This document shows positions 36,627-45,270 of a stretch of 64,000 nt of DNA, piece by piece. The position numbers and the translations under genes were made by a program. Source of the DNA: Chloroflexota bacterium (GTDB lineage Bacteria > Chloroflexota > UBA11872); assembly GCA_022824495.1 (NCBI GenBank), contig JAJDZU010000006.1, positions 186,001-250,000 on the forward strand. Direction: 5' to 3'. Below the pieces are notes generated by a model. That model did no database searches, had not been told where the DNA came from, and saw nothing but the letters and a program-made list of their open reading frames with translations. Position 1 is the stretch's first letter; every line of letters starts with the position of its first letter.

Positions 36627-38030
36627 TCAGGTCTGTAGGTAAGTATCGGCCAGCGCGGCGCGTCCGTGCGGCCCGCTAGCGCCAATCGACGGCCACATGG
36701 TGCGTTCTCGCACGACCTGCAGGGTGGGGAACCAGGCGGCGCGGAGGTTGCCGGCCAGGTAGACCGAGCCGCCGGAGACAACGGAGCCGTGGTTGCCGGC
36801 GAACGCGAGCGCGGCCTGGAGGGCATCGTGCGGGTCGGAGGCCTGGGCGATTGGGGGCTGTCCTAGCTTGTCGCCCGCCTCGGCAAGCTGGCCCACGGGG
36901 AGCGCGGGCTTGCGGTAGACCCGCGGCTCGGTGGCCACCCAGACGTCGAGGTGAGGCAGCAACCGCGGCAGCACTTCCGCGGCGGCGCGGTAGCCGACCA
37001 TGCCGATAAGGCCGACACGCGGTCGGGGCAAGCCCCCGACGTCGATCACCTGTCCCAGGGCGCGGGCCTTGTCGCGGTTGTGGGCGCCGTCCAGGTAGAC
37101 GGCGGTTCGGCCGGGCATGCGTTCGAAGCGGCCGGCGAGGCGGCCACGGGCAACCGCCTGCCTGACCTCGGGCGAGAGGGTAGGGCCCGAAGCGCTCAGA
37201 ACTTCAAGGGCGGCCTCGGCGAGGCGGGTGTTGCGGGAACGGAAGTCGGCGCCGTCCAGCGGAACCTCGACCAGCGGTTGGCCGATGGCGGCAGCGGCTT
37301 GGCGCACCGGCGGCTGGGCCTCGGGTGGGAGCGGGCCGCACATTGCAATTGCATCGGGCTTGAAGATGCCGGCCTTGTGCCAGGCCACGGTTTCGAGCGT
37401 GCCGCCGAGGCTCTTGAGATGGTCGCGGCCCACGCTGGTAATCAGCGCCAGGTCGGGGTTGATGACGTTAGACAGGTCGAAGCGTCCGCCGGCGCCAACT
37501 TCCATGACGGCGATGTCGACCCGGGCGCGGGCGAAGTACTCCAACGTGAGGGCCACCCAGACCATGCCGTAGGTGGGCTGGCCGTCGGGATCGGTGGCGG
37601 CGAATCGGTCGACATACGGGCGGATCCAGTCGACCAGGTCGACTAGGTCCGAGGGCCGGGCCAGTTGGCCGTCGCAGACGAACTTTTCCAGGGCGGTCTG
37701 CAGGTAGGGCGTGCAGTGCAGGCCGGTGCGCAGACCGGAGGCGGACAGACCGGCCGCCAGCTTGGCGGCGACGGAGCCTTTGCCGGACGTGCCGCCGACG
37801 TGGACGCAGCGGAGACCGTCCTGCGGGTTGCCGAGGCTGTCGAGGAAGCGACGGAAGCGGGCCAGGCGGCGTTCACCGGCCTGGATGGACTGCTCGAGCG
37901 TGCGCTGGATCGTCGGGCCGGCGGCGCCCTGGATCAGGCCGTTGACGTAGCCGACGGCGGCGTGGCCGGCGGCGATCTCGTCATCGGTGACCGGCGCGTC
38001 GCCGGGGGCCAGGACCGGAGTTTCAGGCAC
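36627..38030 (-). CDS. folC: Bifunctional folylpolyglutamate / dihydrofolate synthase
   Basis: About 467 residues. It adds glutamate to folates, and in many bacteria also joins dihydropteroate to glutamate. The P-loop VGGTSGKGSVAAKLAAGLS, the Mur-ligase-like MEVGAGGRFDLSNVINPD and the C-terminal VYLDGAHNRDKARAL are all present. The GTG at 38030 lies 8 bases inside the upstream epimerase gene. Longer in-frame starts read through that gene in another frame and are rejected. Confidence 0.92.
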   Translation of the reverse strand: MPETPVLAPGDAPVTDDEIAAGHAAVGYVNGLIQGAAGPTIQRTLEQSIQAGERRLARFRRFLDSLGNPQDGLRCVHVGGTSGKGSVAAKLAAGLSASGLRTGLHCTPYLQTALEKFVCDGQLARPSDLVDLVDWIRPYVDRFAATDPDGQPTYGMVWVALTLEYFARARVDIAVMEVGAGGRFDLSNVINPDLALITSVGRDHLKSLGGTLETVAWHKAGIFKPDAIAMCGPLPPEAQPPVRQAAAAIGQPLVEVPLDGADFRSRNTRLAEAALEVLSASGPTLSPEVRQAVARGRLAGRFERMPGRTAVYLDGAHNRDKARALGQVIDVGGLPRPRVGLIGMVGYRAAAEVLPRLLPHLDVWVATEPRVYRKPALPVGQLAEAGDKLGQPPIAQASDPHDALQAALAFAGNHGSVVSGGSVYLAGNLRAAWFPTLQVVRERTMWPSIGASGPHGRAALADTYLQT

Positions 38031-38955
38031 CTTTGCGCTGGGCGAGTTTGAGAGCTTCCAGCATGCCGGCAAAGGACTCGCGGGTGTTGGCCTCCTTGCT
38101 GCGGTGCTCAGGATGCCAGTGCGTTTCCAGATTGACCGCGCCCGCGAAGCCGTCGTCGATGAGGGCGCGGAATTGGCCGACGAAGTCGATTTCGCCGCGG
38201 CCAACGCACTCCGAGGCGATCAGGCCGGTCGCGTGATCGACCACGCTGGCATCCTTGATGTGGACATGTTGTGTCCAGGGGCGAGCAACTTTGTAGCCCA
38301 GCGGAAACGTGTTGCCGCCGGATACGAAGTCGTTGGCGGGATCCCAAATCAGCTTGACGCGCGGATGGGCCGTGGCTTCCAGAATGGGCACGGTGTTGAC
38401 GGCGGTGTTGCCCCAGCAGCTGCGGACGTTCTCGACCAGAAGCGTGACGCCCGCGGCGTCGGCACGGTCGCCGGCATCGCGCAAGACGTTTACGGTGCCG
38501 GCCAGGCGGTCGTCGGGCAGCGGTCCGCCGTCAGGCAGGCGCGGACTGGGGTTGCCCAGGCCGACCATGTCGTCACGACGGCAGGAGAAGATCCGGACGT
38601 AGGGCGAGCCAAGGGCCTGGGCGACGCGGATGCCGCCGTCGAGTTCGCTGCGGTGTTGGTCCCAGCCATCGATCGAGGCCAGGTCGCCTACGTCGCCGGG
38701 CGGCAGGATGAGGGCCTTGAAGGCCTGCGTGCCGACGGCGGATACGTAGAGGCCAGCGCGTTCAACGGCGGCACGGGTGCGTTCGACGAGGGCGTCGTCG
38801 CACTCGTAGGCCGCACGGCCCCAGAAGTCCTCGATCTCAATCTGGGACATGCCCAGGTCGGCGGCGACGGCCACGCCGACGTCGACGTCCGAGGAGATCT
38901 CACTGTTGACCACACCAAGGGAAAACGGAAGGTCCTTGTCTATATCCGACGACAT
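38023..38955 (-). CDS. Sugar phosphate isomerase/epimerase (AP-endonuclease-2 TIM barrel)
   Basis: A 310-residue xylose-isomerase-like TIM barrel. Recognisable segments are VTLLVENVRSCWGN, KLIWDPANDFVSGG and the metal-site-like HVHIKDASVVDH and GRGEIDFVGQFRALIDDGFAGAVNLETHW. Such proteins isomerise or dehydrate sugars; the substrate is unknown. It begins 1 base after a short gene and overlaps folC. Confidence 0.88.
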   Translation of the reverse strand: MSSDIDKDLPFSLGVVNSEISSDVDVGVAVAADLGMSQIEIEDFWGRAAYECDDALVERTRAAVERAGLYVSAVGTQAFKALILPPGDVGDLASIDGWDQHRSELDGGIRVAQALGSPYVRIFSCRRDDMVGLGNPSPRLPDGGPLPDDRLAGTVNVLRDAGDRADAAGVTLLVENVRSCWGNTAVNTVPILEATAHPRVKLIWDPANDFVSGGNTFPLGYKVARPWTQHVHIKDASVVDHATGLIASECVGRGEIDFVGQFRALIDDGFAGAVNLETHWHPEHRSKEANTRESFAGMLEALKLAQRKGA

Positions 38956-38956
38956 G

Positions 38957-39163
38957 TCAGGCCGCCGTCGTTCGAGACCAGAAAGACATCAGCAATTCCT
39001 CCATTTCGGAGCGGCGGTCCACGGCCGCACGCAGGGCCTTCATGTCCAAACCGTCGCTGCTTACCGACACGCCGCGCAGGTGCTCGGCCACGTCGTTTGA
39101 GGCTCGGGTCCAGCCGTGCATGAGGCTGCGGAGTTCGCGGGCCTGTGGCCGCGTGAGCGCCAT
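38957..39163 (-). CDS. Short helical protein, unknown
   Basis: A 68-residue, charged helical protein (ARELRSLMHGWTRASNDVAEHL). The stop is 1 base before the epimerase start, so it is probably translationally coupled as the first gene of the operon. No family recognised. Confidence 0.5.
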   Translation of the reverse strand: MALTRPQARELRSLMHGWTRASNDVAEHLRGVSVSSDGLDMKALRAAVDRRSEMEELLMSFWSRTTAA

Positions 39164-39313
39164 GAGCGGCTCTCCAGCAAGGTAAGTGGGCGAGGGTAGC
39201 GCGTCTGATCTAGGGCGCGCTGTGCCTGATCAATCACCTCGACCGATACTACGGCGCCCTTGGCCGCTGCTACGATCAGGTTGCCAGTCTTCGGCGAGGA
39301 AGGGAACCGCCGA

Positions 39314-39754
39314 GTGACGAGAAAAAACTGGCTCCTGTTGGCCGTTTCCGGGCGCAAGGGGAGTGTTGCGGCGCCTATCGACCCTATGCGGCTCATGAAG
39401 ACTCTCTTCGTATTCCACCAGCAGCTTGGCGCTCACCTAGACGCGCCGGACTTTTATGCGTTCGAGCCCTACAGATACGGCCCCTTCGCTCGCGAGATAT
39501 ATCCAGATTTGGACCAGCTTGAGTACGAGGGGCTCATCGAGCCGGTAGCGAATCCTGGCCGAACCTGGCCACGGTACCGGCTCACCGCCCTGGGAGCCGA
39601 CGCGGCCTCTACCTTGGAATCAAACGCCGGATGGATGGGAAATCATCTGTTCGACGTGCGCGACTGGGCAATGTCGATGTCGTTCCGAGACTTGTTGTAC
39701 TCGGTCTACAAGCAGTGGCCCGACTACGCCACAAACAGCATTGCTCGAGTCTGA
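39314..39754 (+). CDS. YwgA/SocA-like winged-helix protein
   Basis: A 146-residue protein. The pattern MKTLFVFHQQLG, then FYAFEPYRYGPFAREIYPDLDQLEYEGLI and RYRLTALG, resembles the winged-helix fold shared by YwgA proteins and SocA/Panacea-type antitoxins (the 'xYGP' turn is typical). The C-terminal LLYSVYKQWPDYATNS fits the same group. GAGGAAGGG precedes the GTG at 39314. Seven bases downstream lies a proteasome-like hydrolase gene, so the two form an operon. Confidence 0.65.
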   Translation: MTRKNWLLLAVSGRKGSVAAPIDPMRLMKTLFVFHQQLGAHLDAPDFYAFEPYRYGPFAREIYPDLDQLEYEGLIEPVANPGRTWPRYRLTALGADAASTLESNAGWMGNHLFDVRDWAMSMSFRDLLYSVYKQWPDYATNSIARV

Positions 39755-39761
39755 CTAGAGC

Positions 39762-40502
39762 GTGACCCTCATCGTCGCGGCAGCGTGCAAGGGGGGCATC
39801 GTTGTGGCGGCCGACAGCCAAGTAACTATGGGATCGGTGAGGTTCACAACGCCGAAATTGCGCCGGTTGGGCCCACGGGTCATTTGGGGCTCGGCCGGGG
39901 ATGTGGGCACGACTCAGGTCATCGAGCACGAGTTGCAGAAGCACCTTGGAAGCGGTGTTGAGGACGCTTCGATTCACGATCTGCGGCACAAGCTGCTGGA
40001 CGTGGTGAATCCGGTTCAGCGTGAGGCATTGGGCCGATGGCTCGGGTCGTCGGCGACAAATCCCCTGCGAAGCTCGTTCCTCTTCGCCGGCCACACGGCC
40101 GGACATGCCTGGATCTTCAGGATCAACCTCATGGGCGAATCGACCATTCACTCTCCGGACGACTTCTCGGCGATTGGTTCGGGTGAGGCATTTGGCTATC
40201 TCGCTCGAGCGAGCTTGGCGCACTACGACTTACCGAACACCGACTTGGATCTGGCCAGCGTGCTTCTTTACCGCGCCATGGCTGACATCATTCGGACATC
40301 GGCGCACGGTCTGGCCTTTCCGATCAGCCTCGGACAGGTCACGGCCGAGGGCGTGCATTTGCTTGGCGAGCATGAGTGCCAACGCATCGAACGAGACTCG
40401 AACTACATCGGCGAGCTAGAGGCCGAGGTGGTTCGGAATGTCTTTGCCGAGACGTCAAGGAGGATTCCGCCACCTGAACCACCCGTACCGGGCGAACGAT
40501 GA
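39762..40502 (+). CDS. Proteasome-like Ntn-hydrolase
   Basis: A 246-residue protein with a proteasome-beta/HslV-like beginning: after the initiator Met comes T2 (TLIVAAACKGGIVVAADSQVTMG), then KLRRLGPRVIWGSAGDVGTT. T2 would be the N-terminal nucleophile, D18 the conserved aspartate and K33 near the position of the catalytic lysine. The C-terminal ~100 residues differ from known proteasome subunits. It lacks an HslU or ARC/Mpa partner here. Its partner appears to be the winged-helix protein upstream. Confidence 0.75.
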   Translation: MTLIVAAACKGGIVVAADSQVTMGSVRFTTPKLRRLGPRVIWGSAGDVGTTQVIEHELQKHLGSGVEDASIHDLRHKLLDVVNPVQREALGRWLGSSATNPLRSSFLFAGHTAGHAWIFRINLMGESTIHSPDDFSAIGSGEAFGYLARASLAHYDLPNTDLDLASVLLYRAMADIIRTSAHGLAFPISLGQVTAEGVHLLGEHECQRIERDSNYIGELEAEVVRNVFAETSRRIPPPEPPVPGER

Positions 40503-40672
40503 TCCGGTTAGTTGTCTGCGAGAGGCGCGTTGCCATCGGCTGACCGAGTCAGGCAATGCACGCGGCGGTGGCGGAAATGGGCCGGTGGTAGACTCCGCTT
40601 CCTGTTGCCGGCGTGCGGCGCCCAGAGGTTACAGGCGTTGCCGCCGCTCGCCCCTTTGCCGCGGGAGGCCCA

Positions 40673-41191
40673 ATGGCGATTCATGCTGGCGCGCCGCGTC
40701 GCTCGACGCTTGCGCCCGGGGACCACGCCAAGCTGGATGACCTGCGAGCGCGACTGGCCGACCTGAAGGACGAGCCGGGCGCCACGCTGGAAGCGCTTTA
40801 TGCCGCGCAGGCCGTCTTCTCGTACGTGCCGCCCGAGGCCGTGACGATGATCGCCGAGGAACTCAGCCTGCCGGAGAGCGAAGTCTTTGGCGTGCTGACG
40901 TTCTACACGATGTTCCACCGCAAGCCCTCGGCCAAGTACGTGCTGCGGGTGTGCCGGGACCTCAGTTGCCACATCTCGGGAGCCCCAGCGGTGTTGCAGG
41001 CCTTGAATGAGGCGCTGGGCACGCGCGTGGGCGAGGTGACCGAGGACGGGCTGTTCGAGACCGAGTCGGTCTCCTGCCTGGGGCTGTGCGATCTGCAGCC
41101 GGCCGTGATGGTGAACCTGGAGCAGCACGGTCCGCTTGACGCGGAGAAGGCCCGCAGCCTGCTGGCCGAGTTGCGGGCGCGAGAAGACTGA
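40673..41191 (+). CDS. nuoE: NADH-quinone oxidoreductase subunit E-like [2Fe-2S] protein
   Basis: A 172-residue thioredoxin-like ferredoxin. Four cysteines, C94 and C99 (CRDLSC) and C135 and C139 (CLGLC), hold a [2Fe-2S] cluster. With NuoF it passes electrons from NADH. The ATG at 40673 has GGGAGG five bases upstream. It overlaps nuoF by ATGA. No other complex I subunit gene is near. Confidence 0.93.
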   Translation: MAIHAGAPRRSTLAPGDHAKLDDLRARLADLKDEPGATLEALYAAQAVFSYVPPEAVTMIAEELSLPESEVFGVLTFYTMFHRKPSAKYVLRVCRDLSCHISGAPAVLQALNEALGTRVGEVTEDGLFETESVSCLGLCDLQPAVMVNLEQHGPLDAEKARSLLAELRARED

Positions 41192-42438
41192 TGGAACTCG
41201 TCGTCACCAAGAATTTCGGTAACCCGGAGTCGTGGACGCTGGACAGCTACCTCGCGGCGGGCGGGTACCAGGCCCTGAAGAAGGTTCTGGACGAGATGTC
41301 GCCGGAGGACGTCTCGGAGGTGGTGAAGGAGTCAGGGCTGAGCGGGCGCGGCGGGGCGTTCTTCCCGACCGGGCTGAAATGGCAATTCGTGCGATCGGAC
41401 CCCAAGACGCCGCGGTACGTGGTGATCAATGGCGACGAGAGCGAGCCGGGCACGTACGTGAACCGGTATTCGCTGGAGCTGGATCCTCACCTGATGCTGG
41501 AGGGGATGCTGATCGCGGCGTACGCGTGCAACGCCACGCTGGGGTACGTGTACATCCGCGGCGAGTACGGGCTGGCACACGAGCGCACACAAGCGGCAAT
41601 CCGCGAGGCCTACGAGGCGGGCTACCTGGGCCAGGACATCATGGGCAAGGAAGGCTTCGATTTCGAGGTGACGTTCCGCCGCGGCGCCGGGGCCTACATC
41701 GTGGGCGAGGAGACGGCGCTCTTCAATTCGCTTGAAGGCAAGCGCGGAAACCCGCGGTACAAGCCGCCGTTCCCCACGAACGTGGGCGTGTGGGGGTTGC
41801 CGACGGCAATCAATAACGTGGAGACACTGTCGGCGGCGCCGGCGATCATCGAGAACGGGGCCGAGTGGTTCCAGAACCTGGGCCATGGCGAAGCGGCCGG
41901 CACCAAGATGTACTGCCTGTCCGGCCGGGTGGCCAAGCCGGGCGTGCATGAGTTGCCGCTGGGCACCACCGCACGCGAGTTGATCTACGACTATGGCGGC
42001 GGGGTGCTGGATGGACGGCCGCTGAAGGGCTTCAAGCCGGGCGGCGCGTCATCGGCGCCGCTGGGTCCGGAGCACCTGGACGCGCCGCTGGAGCCGGGTT
42101 CCATGGCCGCGCTGGGCACGATCATGGGCACCGGCGGGGTCGTGGTCTACGACGACACGGTCTGCATGGTGGACGCGGCCTACCGCGACGCGCTGTTCTT
42201 CGAGGAGGAGAGTTGCGGGTTCTGCATTCCCTGCCGGGAAGGCACCCCCAACCTTGTGCAGATCCTTGAGCGAATCATGCACGGGCAGGGGAGCATGGAC
42301 GACCTGGACCTGCTGGAAGACCTGGGCGCGAGCATGATGGCCTCGTTCTGCGGGCTGGGGCAGTTTGCGCACCAGCCGGTGCGCGGGGCCGTGCGGGCGT
42401 TTCGCGACGAGTTTGAGGCGTACATTCTCAACCGATAG
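41191..42438 (+). CDS. nuoF: NADH-quinone oxidoreductase subunit F (NADH-binding)
   Basis: A 415-residue flavoprotein. Glycine-rich SGRGGAFFPTGLKW binds NADH; GAGAYIVGEETALFNSLEGKRGNPR is the FMN-site region; SCGFCIPCREG (cysteines about 342-348) plus a cysteine near 387 (FCGLGQ) ligate the [4Fe-4S] cluster. nuoG does not follow, so NuoEF may feed complex I from a separate locus or serve a formate dehydrogenase or hydrogenase. Confidence 0.95.
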   Translation: MELVVTKNFGNPESWTLDSYLAAGGYQALKKVLDEMSPEDVSEVVKESGLSGRGGAFFPTGLKWQFVRSDPKTPRYVVINGDESEPGTYVNRYSLELDPHLMLEGMLIAAYACNATLGYVYIRGEYGLAHERTQAAIREAYEAGYLGQDIMGKEGFDFEVTFRRGAGAYIVGEETALFNSLEGKRGNPRYKPPFPTNVGVWGLPTAINNVETLSAAPAIIENGAEWFQNLGHGEAAGTKMYCLSGRVAKPGVHELPLGTTARELIYDYGGGVLDGRPLKGFKPGGASSAPLGPEHLDAPLEPGSMAALGTIMGTGGVVVYDDTVCMVDAAYRDALFFEEESCGFCIPCREGTPNLVQILERIMHGQGSMDDLDLLEDLGASMMASFCGLGQFAHQPVRGAVRAFRDEFEAYILNR

Positions 42439-42548
42439 TTCGAGGCGCGCGGCTGCCAGTTCGCGAATAACGGGCGACTGGCCTAGGCGGAACGCGGGCT
42501 TTCGTTCGCAGCCCCCTCGGATAGCCGGGAGGGCCTAGAGGCGCCCGG

Positions 42549-43310
42549 TCAGGCTGAGACCTCGGTTTCGCGTGTCTCGTTGGTGTCTTCGGTCCAGCGG
42601 TACTCGCAGCGGTCGTTGTAGTCGCAATAGCGGCAGTGTTGGCCCGGGGTCGGCGTGAAGTCGGCAGCACCGATGCGTGTGGCCAGCGCCTGGTAGCGGT
42701 TGAGCACGTCGTCGGCGACGGCGGGGTCGGGGGACTGGGAGATGCCCTGGTTGTCGGTGAGGTAGTAGACGGTGAGCCTGGAGACGGCACTGTTGAAGCC
42801 GCGTTCGAGCGCGAGGGCGTAGGTGTGGAGTTGGGTGCGCAGGCGGCCCGGTAGTTCGGACGGGCGGCTGCCGCTCTTGTAGTCGATGATTTCGAGGCCG
42901 TCGGGCCGCTGGTCCACCCGATCGATGACGCCTTCGACGGTGTGAGCGTCGTCGGGGCGCAGGCGGAGGCGGAAGCGGCGTTCCAGCATGACGGGACGGC
43001 CGGGGGCGTGGCCGCGGGCGGACCAGAAGCCGTCCAGGAGTTCGTGGCCGCGGTCCCAGATGTCGGGGAAGCGCTCGCGGTTCAGGCGCGGGGCGTCGCG
43101 CCAGTAGGCGGCGTGCAGTTCGTGCAGGTCGGCGCGGGTGAGGCGAACGCCGTCGCGCAGACGCTCGAAGGCCCGGTGAAGGACCGAATGAACGATGGCG
43201 CCCACGGTGAGCCGGGGTGAGAACGGGATGGGGATGCGCTCAACGTAGCGGAAGCGGTATGCGTAGGGGCAGAACTCGTACAGGGAGAGCTTGGTGTAGC
43301 TCAGGCGCAT
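42549..43310 (-). CDS. RecB-family PD-(D/E)XK nuclease with Fe-S cysteines
   Basis: A 253-residue nuclease of the Cas4/AddB-C type. The start LSYTKLSLYEFCPYAYRFRY has the first cysteine; EGVIDRVDQ...LEIIDYKSG gives the PD-(D/E)XK aspartate and lysine; CRYCDYNDRC supplies three more cysteines for a [4Fe-4S] cluster. It should act on single-stranded DNA in repair. No cas or addAB genes are adjacent. Confidence 0.9.
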   Translation of the reverse strand: MRLSYTKLSLYEFCPYAYRFRYVERIPIPFSPRLTVGAIVHSVLHRAFERLRDGVRLTRADLHELHAAYWRDAPRLNRERFPDIWDRGHELLDGFWSARGHAPGRPVMLERRFRLRLRPDDAHTVEGVIDRVDQRPDGLEIIDYKSGSRPSELPGRLRTQLHTYALALERGFNSAVSRLTVYYLTDNQGISQSPDPAVADDVLNRYQALATRIGAADFTPTPGQHCRYCDYNDRCEYRWTEDTNETRETEVSA

Positions 43311-43338
43311 GGCCTGGACTGGGATTCGTTAGTGTGGC

Positions 43339-43563
43339 TCAGCGCGGTGGCTGGGCGGACGACGCCTTCAGCGCGGCGACGTCGTACCCAATCTCCCGCA
43401 TGGCGCGCTCGAACTCGCGCATATCAGCACGCGTGCTTTCGCGGTGTTCGCGTATGTCGGCGCGCACATCGCCGATGAGCCGGAGCAGCAGGCCAATAGT
43501 GCCCAGGAGCAGCGTGACCATGATGCCGAAGCCGGCAAGGTAGACAGTGAGAAGGTCGGTCAT
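43339..43563 (-). CDS. Small membrane protein with coiled tail
   Basis: A 74-residue protein: one membrane helix (LAGFGIMVTLLLGTIGLLLRLI), then a charged amphipathic helix (RADIREHRESTRADMREFERAM). Similar small proteins occur in many bacteria without assigned function. The start at 43563 follows the family layout; longer forms are GC-rich read-through. Confidence 0.6.
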   Translation of the reverse strand: MTDLLTVYLAGFGIMVTLLLGTIGLLLRLIGDVRADIREHRESTRADMREFERAMREIGYDVAALKASSAQPPR

Positions 43564-43709
43564 CGTGGCGGAACTCTCGTTGGCCCGGTGCTCAATCCCA
43601 GCATGCCACGCGTGAGGCGGACGCGGCCTGCAGGGGCGCACTGAAGGACCTTTAAGCCGACGACGCTTTTTCCGGCGGCTGCATCCCAGGGCGTGAGGCG
43701 AGGTACGGG

Positions 43710-44810
43710 TCAGGCGGCGGAGTGGGACGGTCGGCGGGCGGCCGCGGTGTAGGCGCGGCGGAGGACGGACTCGGCGGGTTTGCCGTTGGGGGCGAAGGTG
43801 GAATCGTGGGCGTCGGTCGCATCGGGATTCCAGCGCCACCAGAAGACGCCCTGGAGGGACTCGAGCCGGTACGGCAGGCCGAAGAAGGCGGTGTAGAGGT
43901 TGGCCTGGAGATCGGGATCGACCTCATGCGGCTTGACCGGGTCGGCCGCCCGCGGCTGGGTGGCGGCGGTTGCGGCACTGCGGTAACCGAGTTCGGTGAA
44001 GATGACCGGACGGTCAAGCCCTCGGTCTGCGCGCCAAGTTTCGATCTCTTCCAGCCAGACATTCCAGGCGTCGGCGAGCTGGGCGTGGCTGATAAGGCGA
44101 TCGGCCAGCGGGAAGTAGGCGTTGATGCCGATGAAGTCCAGGTCATCCCAGAAGGGCACGTTGGCGTAGCCGCCCAGACCCGCCGAGGGCGCATGGCTGG
44201 CCGCGTAGGTCAGTGGCCCGCTGAAGCGCTCCCTAACGCCCACGATCAGCCGGCGCCAGTCGTCGGCCCGCGCGGCCTCCGAGAATCCCAGGTCGGTCCC
44301 GAGGCAGAAAAGGTCGGCGCCCGAACTCTCCCCGAGTTCAGCGTAGCGGTAGGTCATCGCGCCGTAGTCGGCGAACCACGCGGACGGGTCGGCTGGCTGG
44401 ATATCGCCGCGCCAAACGCCGTCGTCGCTGTCGACGAATGGCTTGAGCATGACGCGGAGGCCGGCGGCATGCGCCCGATCGATCAACCGCCTGATGTCTC
44501 CGTCCGGGGGTGTCCGAACGGGGTCCGGGCGGATCCGGGATGCGTCGCTGGTTGCCTGGTACCAGCCGGGAGCAATCGACACCCAGTCCGCGCCGGTTGC
44601 CACGGATGACTCAATCAGCCGCGCGGCTCGCTGCTCGGCGAAGTCGGTCTGGGACAGGCCGGCCAGGGTGAGGCCGTGCATGAAGGGCGCGCCGGTGGGA
44701 TCGCGCCGGCTGACACCGGCGAAGCCGCAGGCGGCGAGGGCGGCGCTGGCCGGGGCGAGCGCCGCGACGGCCAGGAGCGACCGGCGCCGGATTCTTGCCG
44801 GCGGGCGCAT
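43710..44810 (-). CDS. Glycosidase-like lipoprotein (GH113-type TIM barrel)
   Basis: A 366-residue exported protein. An RRRSLLAVAALAPASAALAAC leader combines twin arginines with a lipobox cysteine. The mature domain resembles GH113 beta-mannanase-like barrels: WVSIAPGWYQ, GLRVMLKPFVDSD, FCLGTDLGF, DFIGINAYFP, PVIFTELGYRS and GVFWWRW. The glutamate in FTELGY fits a catalytic nucleophile. FCLGTDLG lacks the usual acid/base glutamate (normally GTE), having aspartate instead, so activity is uncertain. Confidence 0.8.
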   Translation of the reverse strand: MRPPARIRRRSLLAVAALAPASAALAACGFAGVSRRDPTGAPFMHGLTLAGLSQTDFAEQRAARLIESSVATGADWVSIAPGWYQATSDASRIRPDPVRTPPDGDIRRLIDRAHAAGLRVMLKPFVDSDDGVWRGDIQPADPSAWFADYGAMTYRYAELGESSGADLFCLGTDLGFSEAARADDWRRLIVGVRERFSGPLTYAASHAPSAGLGGYANVPFWDDLDFIGINAYFPLADRLISHAQLADAWNVWLEEIETWRADRGLDRPVIFTELGYRSAATAATQPRAADPVKPHEVDPDLQANLYTAFFGLPYRLESLQGVFWWRWNPDATDAHDSTFAPNGKPAESVLRRAYTAAARRPSHSAA

Positions 44811-44834
44811 CAGGCGTGAATCGGGCAGCGGGAG

Positions 44835-45179
44835 CTAGCGGCCCAGGATCCAGCGCACGTCCTCACTCATCATCTCTTCGTTCCACATGGGGTTGAAGGT
44901 GAGGTCGATCTCGGCCTTGCGGACGTGGTCCAGGGACTCGGCTTCCTGCTTGACCTGCTGGAGGATGTAGGGACCGGCCGGACAGCCGGGAGTCGTAAGC
45001 GTCATGGTGACGGTGGCGCGCTCGTCGCCGTCGGTGGCTTCGGGTTCGCCTTCGCCGGCAACGTAGGGAACGATGTCGACCTCATAGATGAGGCCAAGGT
45101 CGACGATGTTGATGCCAATCTCCGGGTCGATGACGGAACGTAGCTGATCTCGGACTTGGTCGGGAGTTGTGGTTGCCAC
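44835..45179 (-). CDS. MIP18/DUF59 iron-sulfur assembly protein (SufT-like)
   Basis: A 114-residue protein. VRDQLRSVIDPEIGINIVDLGLIYEVDI and TMTLTTPGCPAGPYILQQVKQEAESL are the DUF59/MIP18 signatures, with the conserved cysteine in PGCP. These proteins help mature Fe-S proteins. It lies 24 bases upstream of the glycosidase-like gene on the same strand. Confidence 0.93.
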   Translation of the reverse strand: MATTTPDQVRDQLRSVIDPEIGINIVDLGLIYEVDIVPYVAGEGEPEATDGDERATVTMTLTTPGCPAGPYILQQVKQEAESLDHVRKAEIDLTFNPMWNEEMMSEDVRWILGR

Positions 45180-45270
45180 GGAAAATCTCGCTTTCAGGGT
45201 TCGCTAGCAAGCTTGGCAGCCGGACAAGGGCGCGACAAGACCCCAAGGCCAGTCCGTGATCGCTTGGTGG

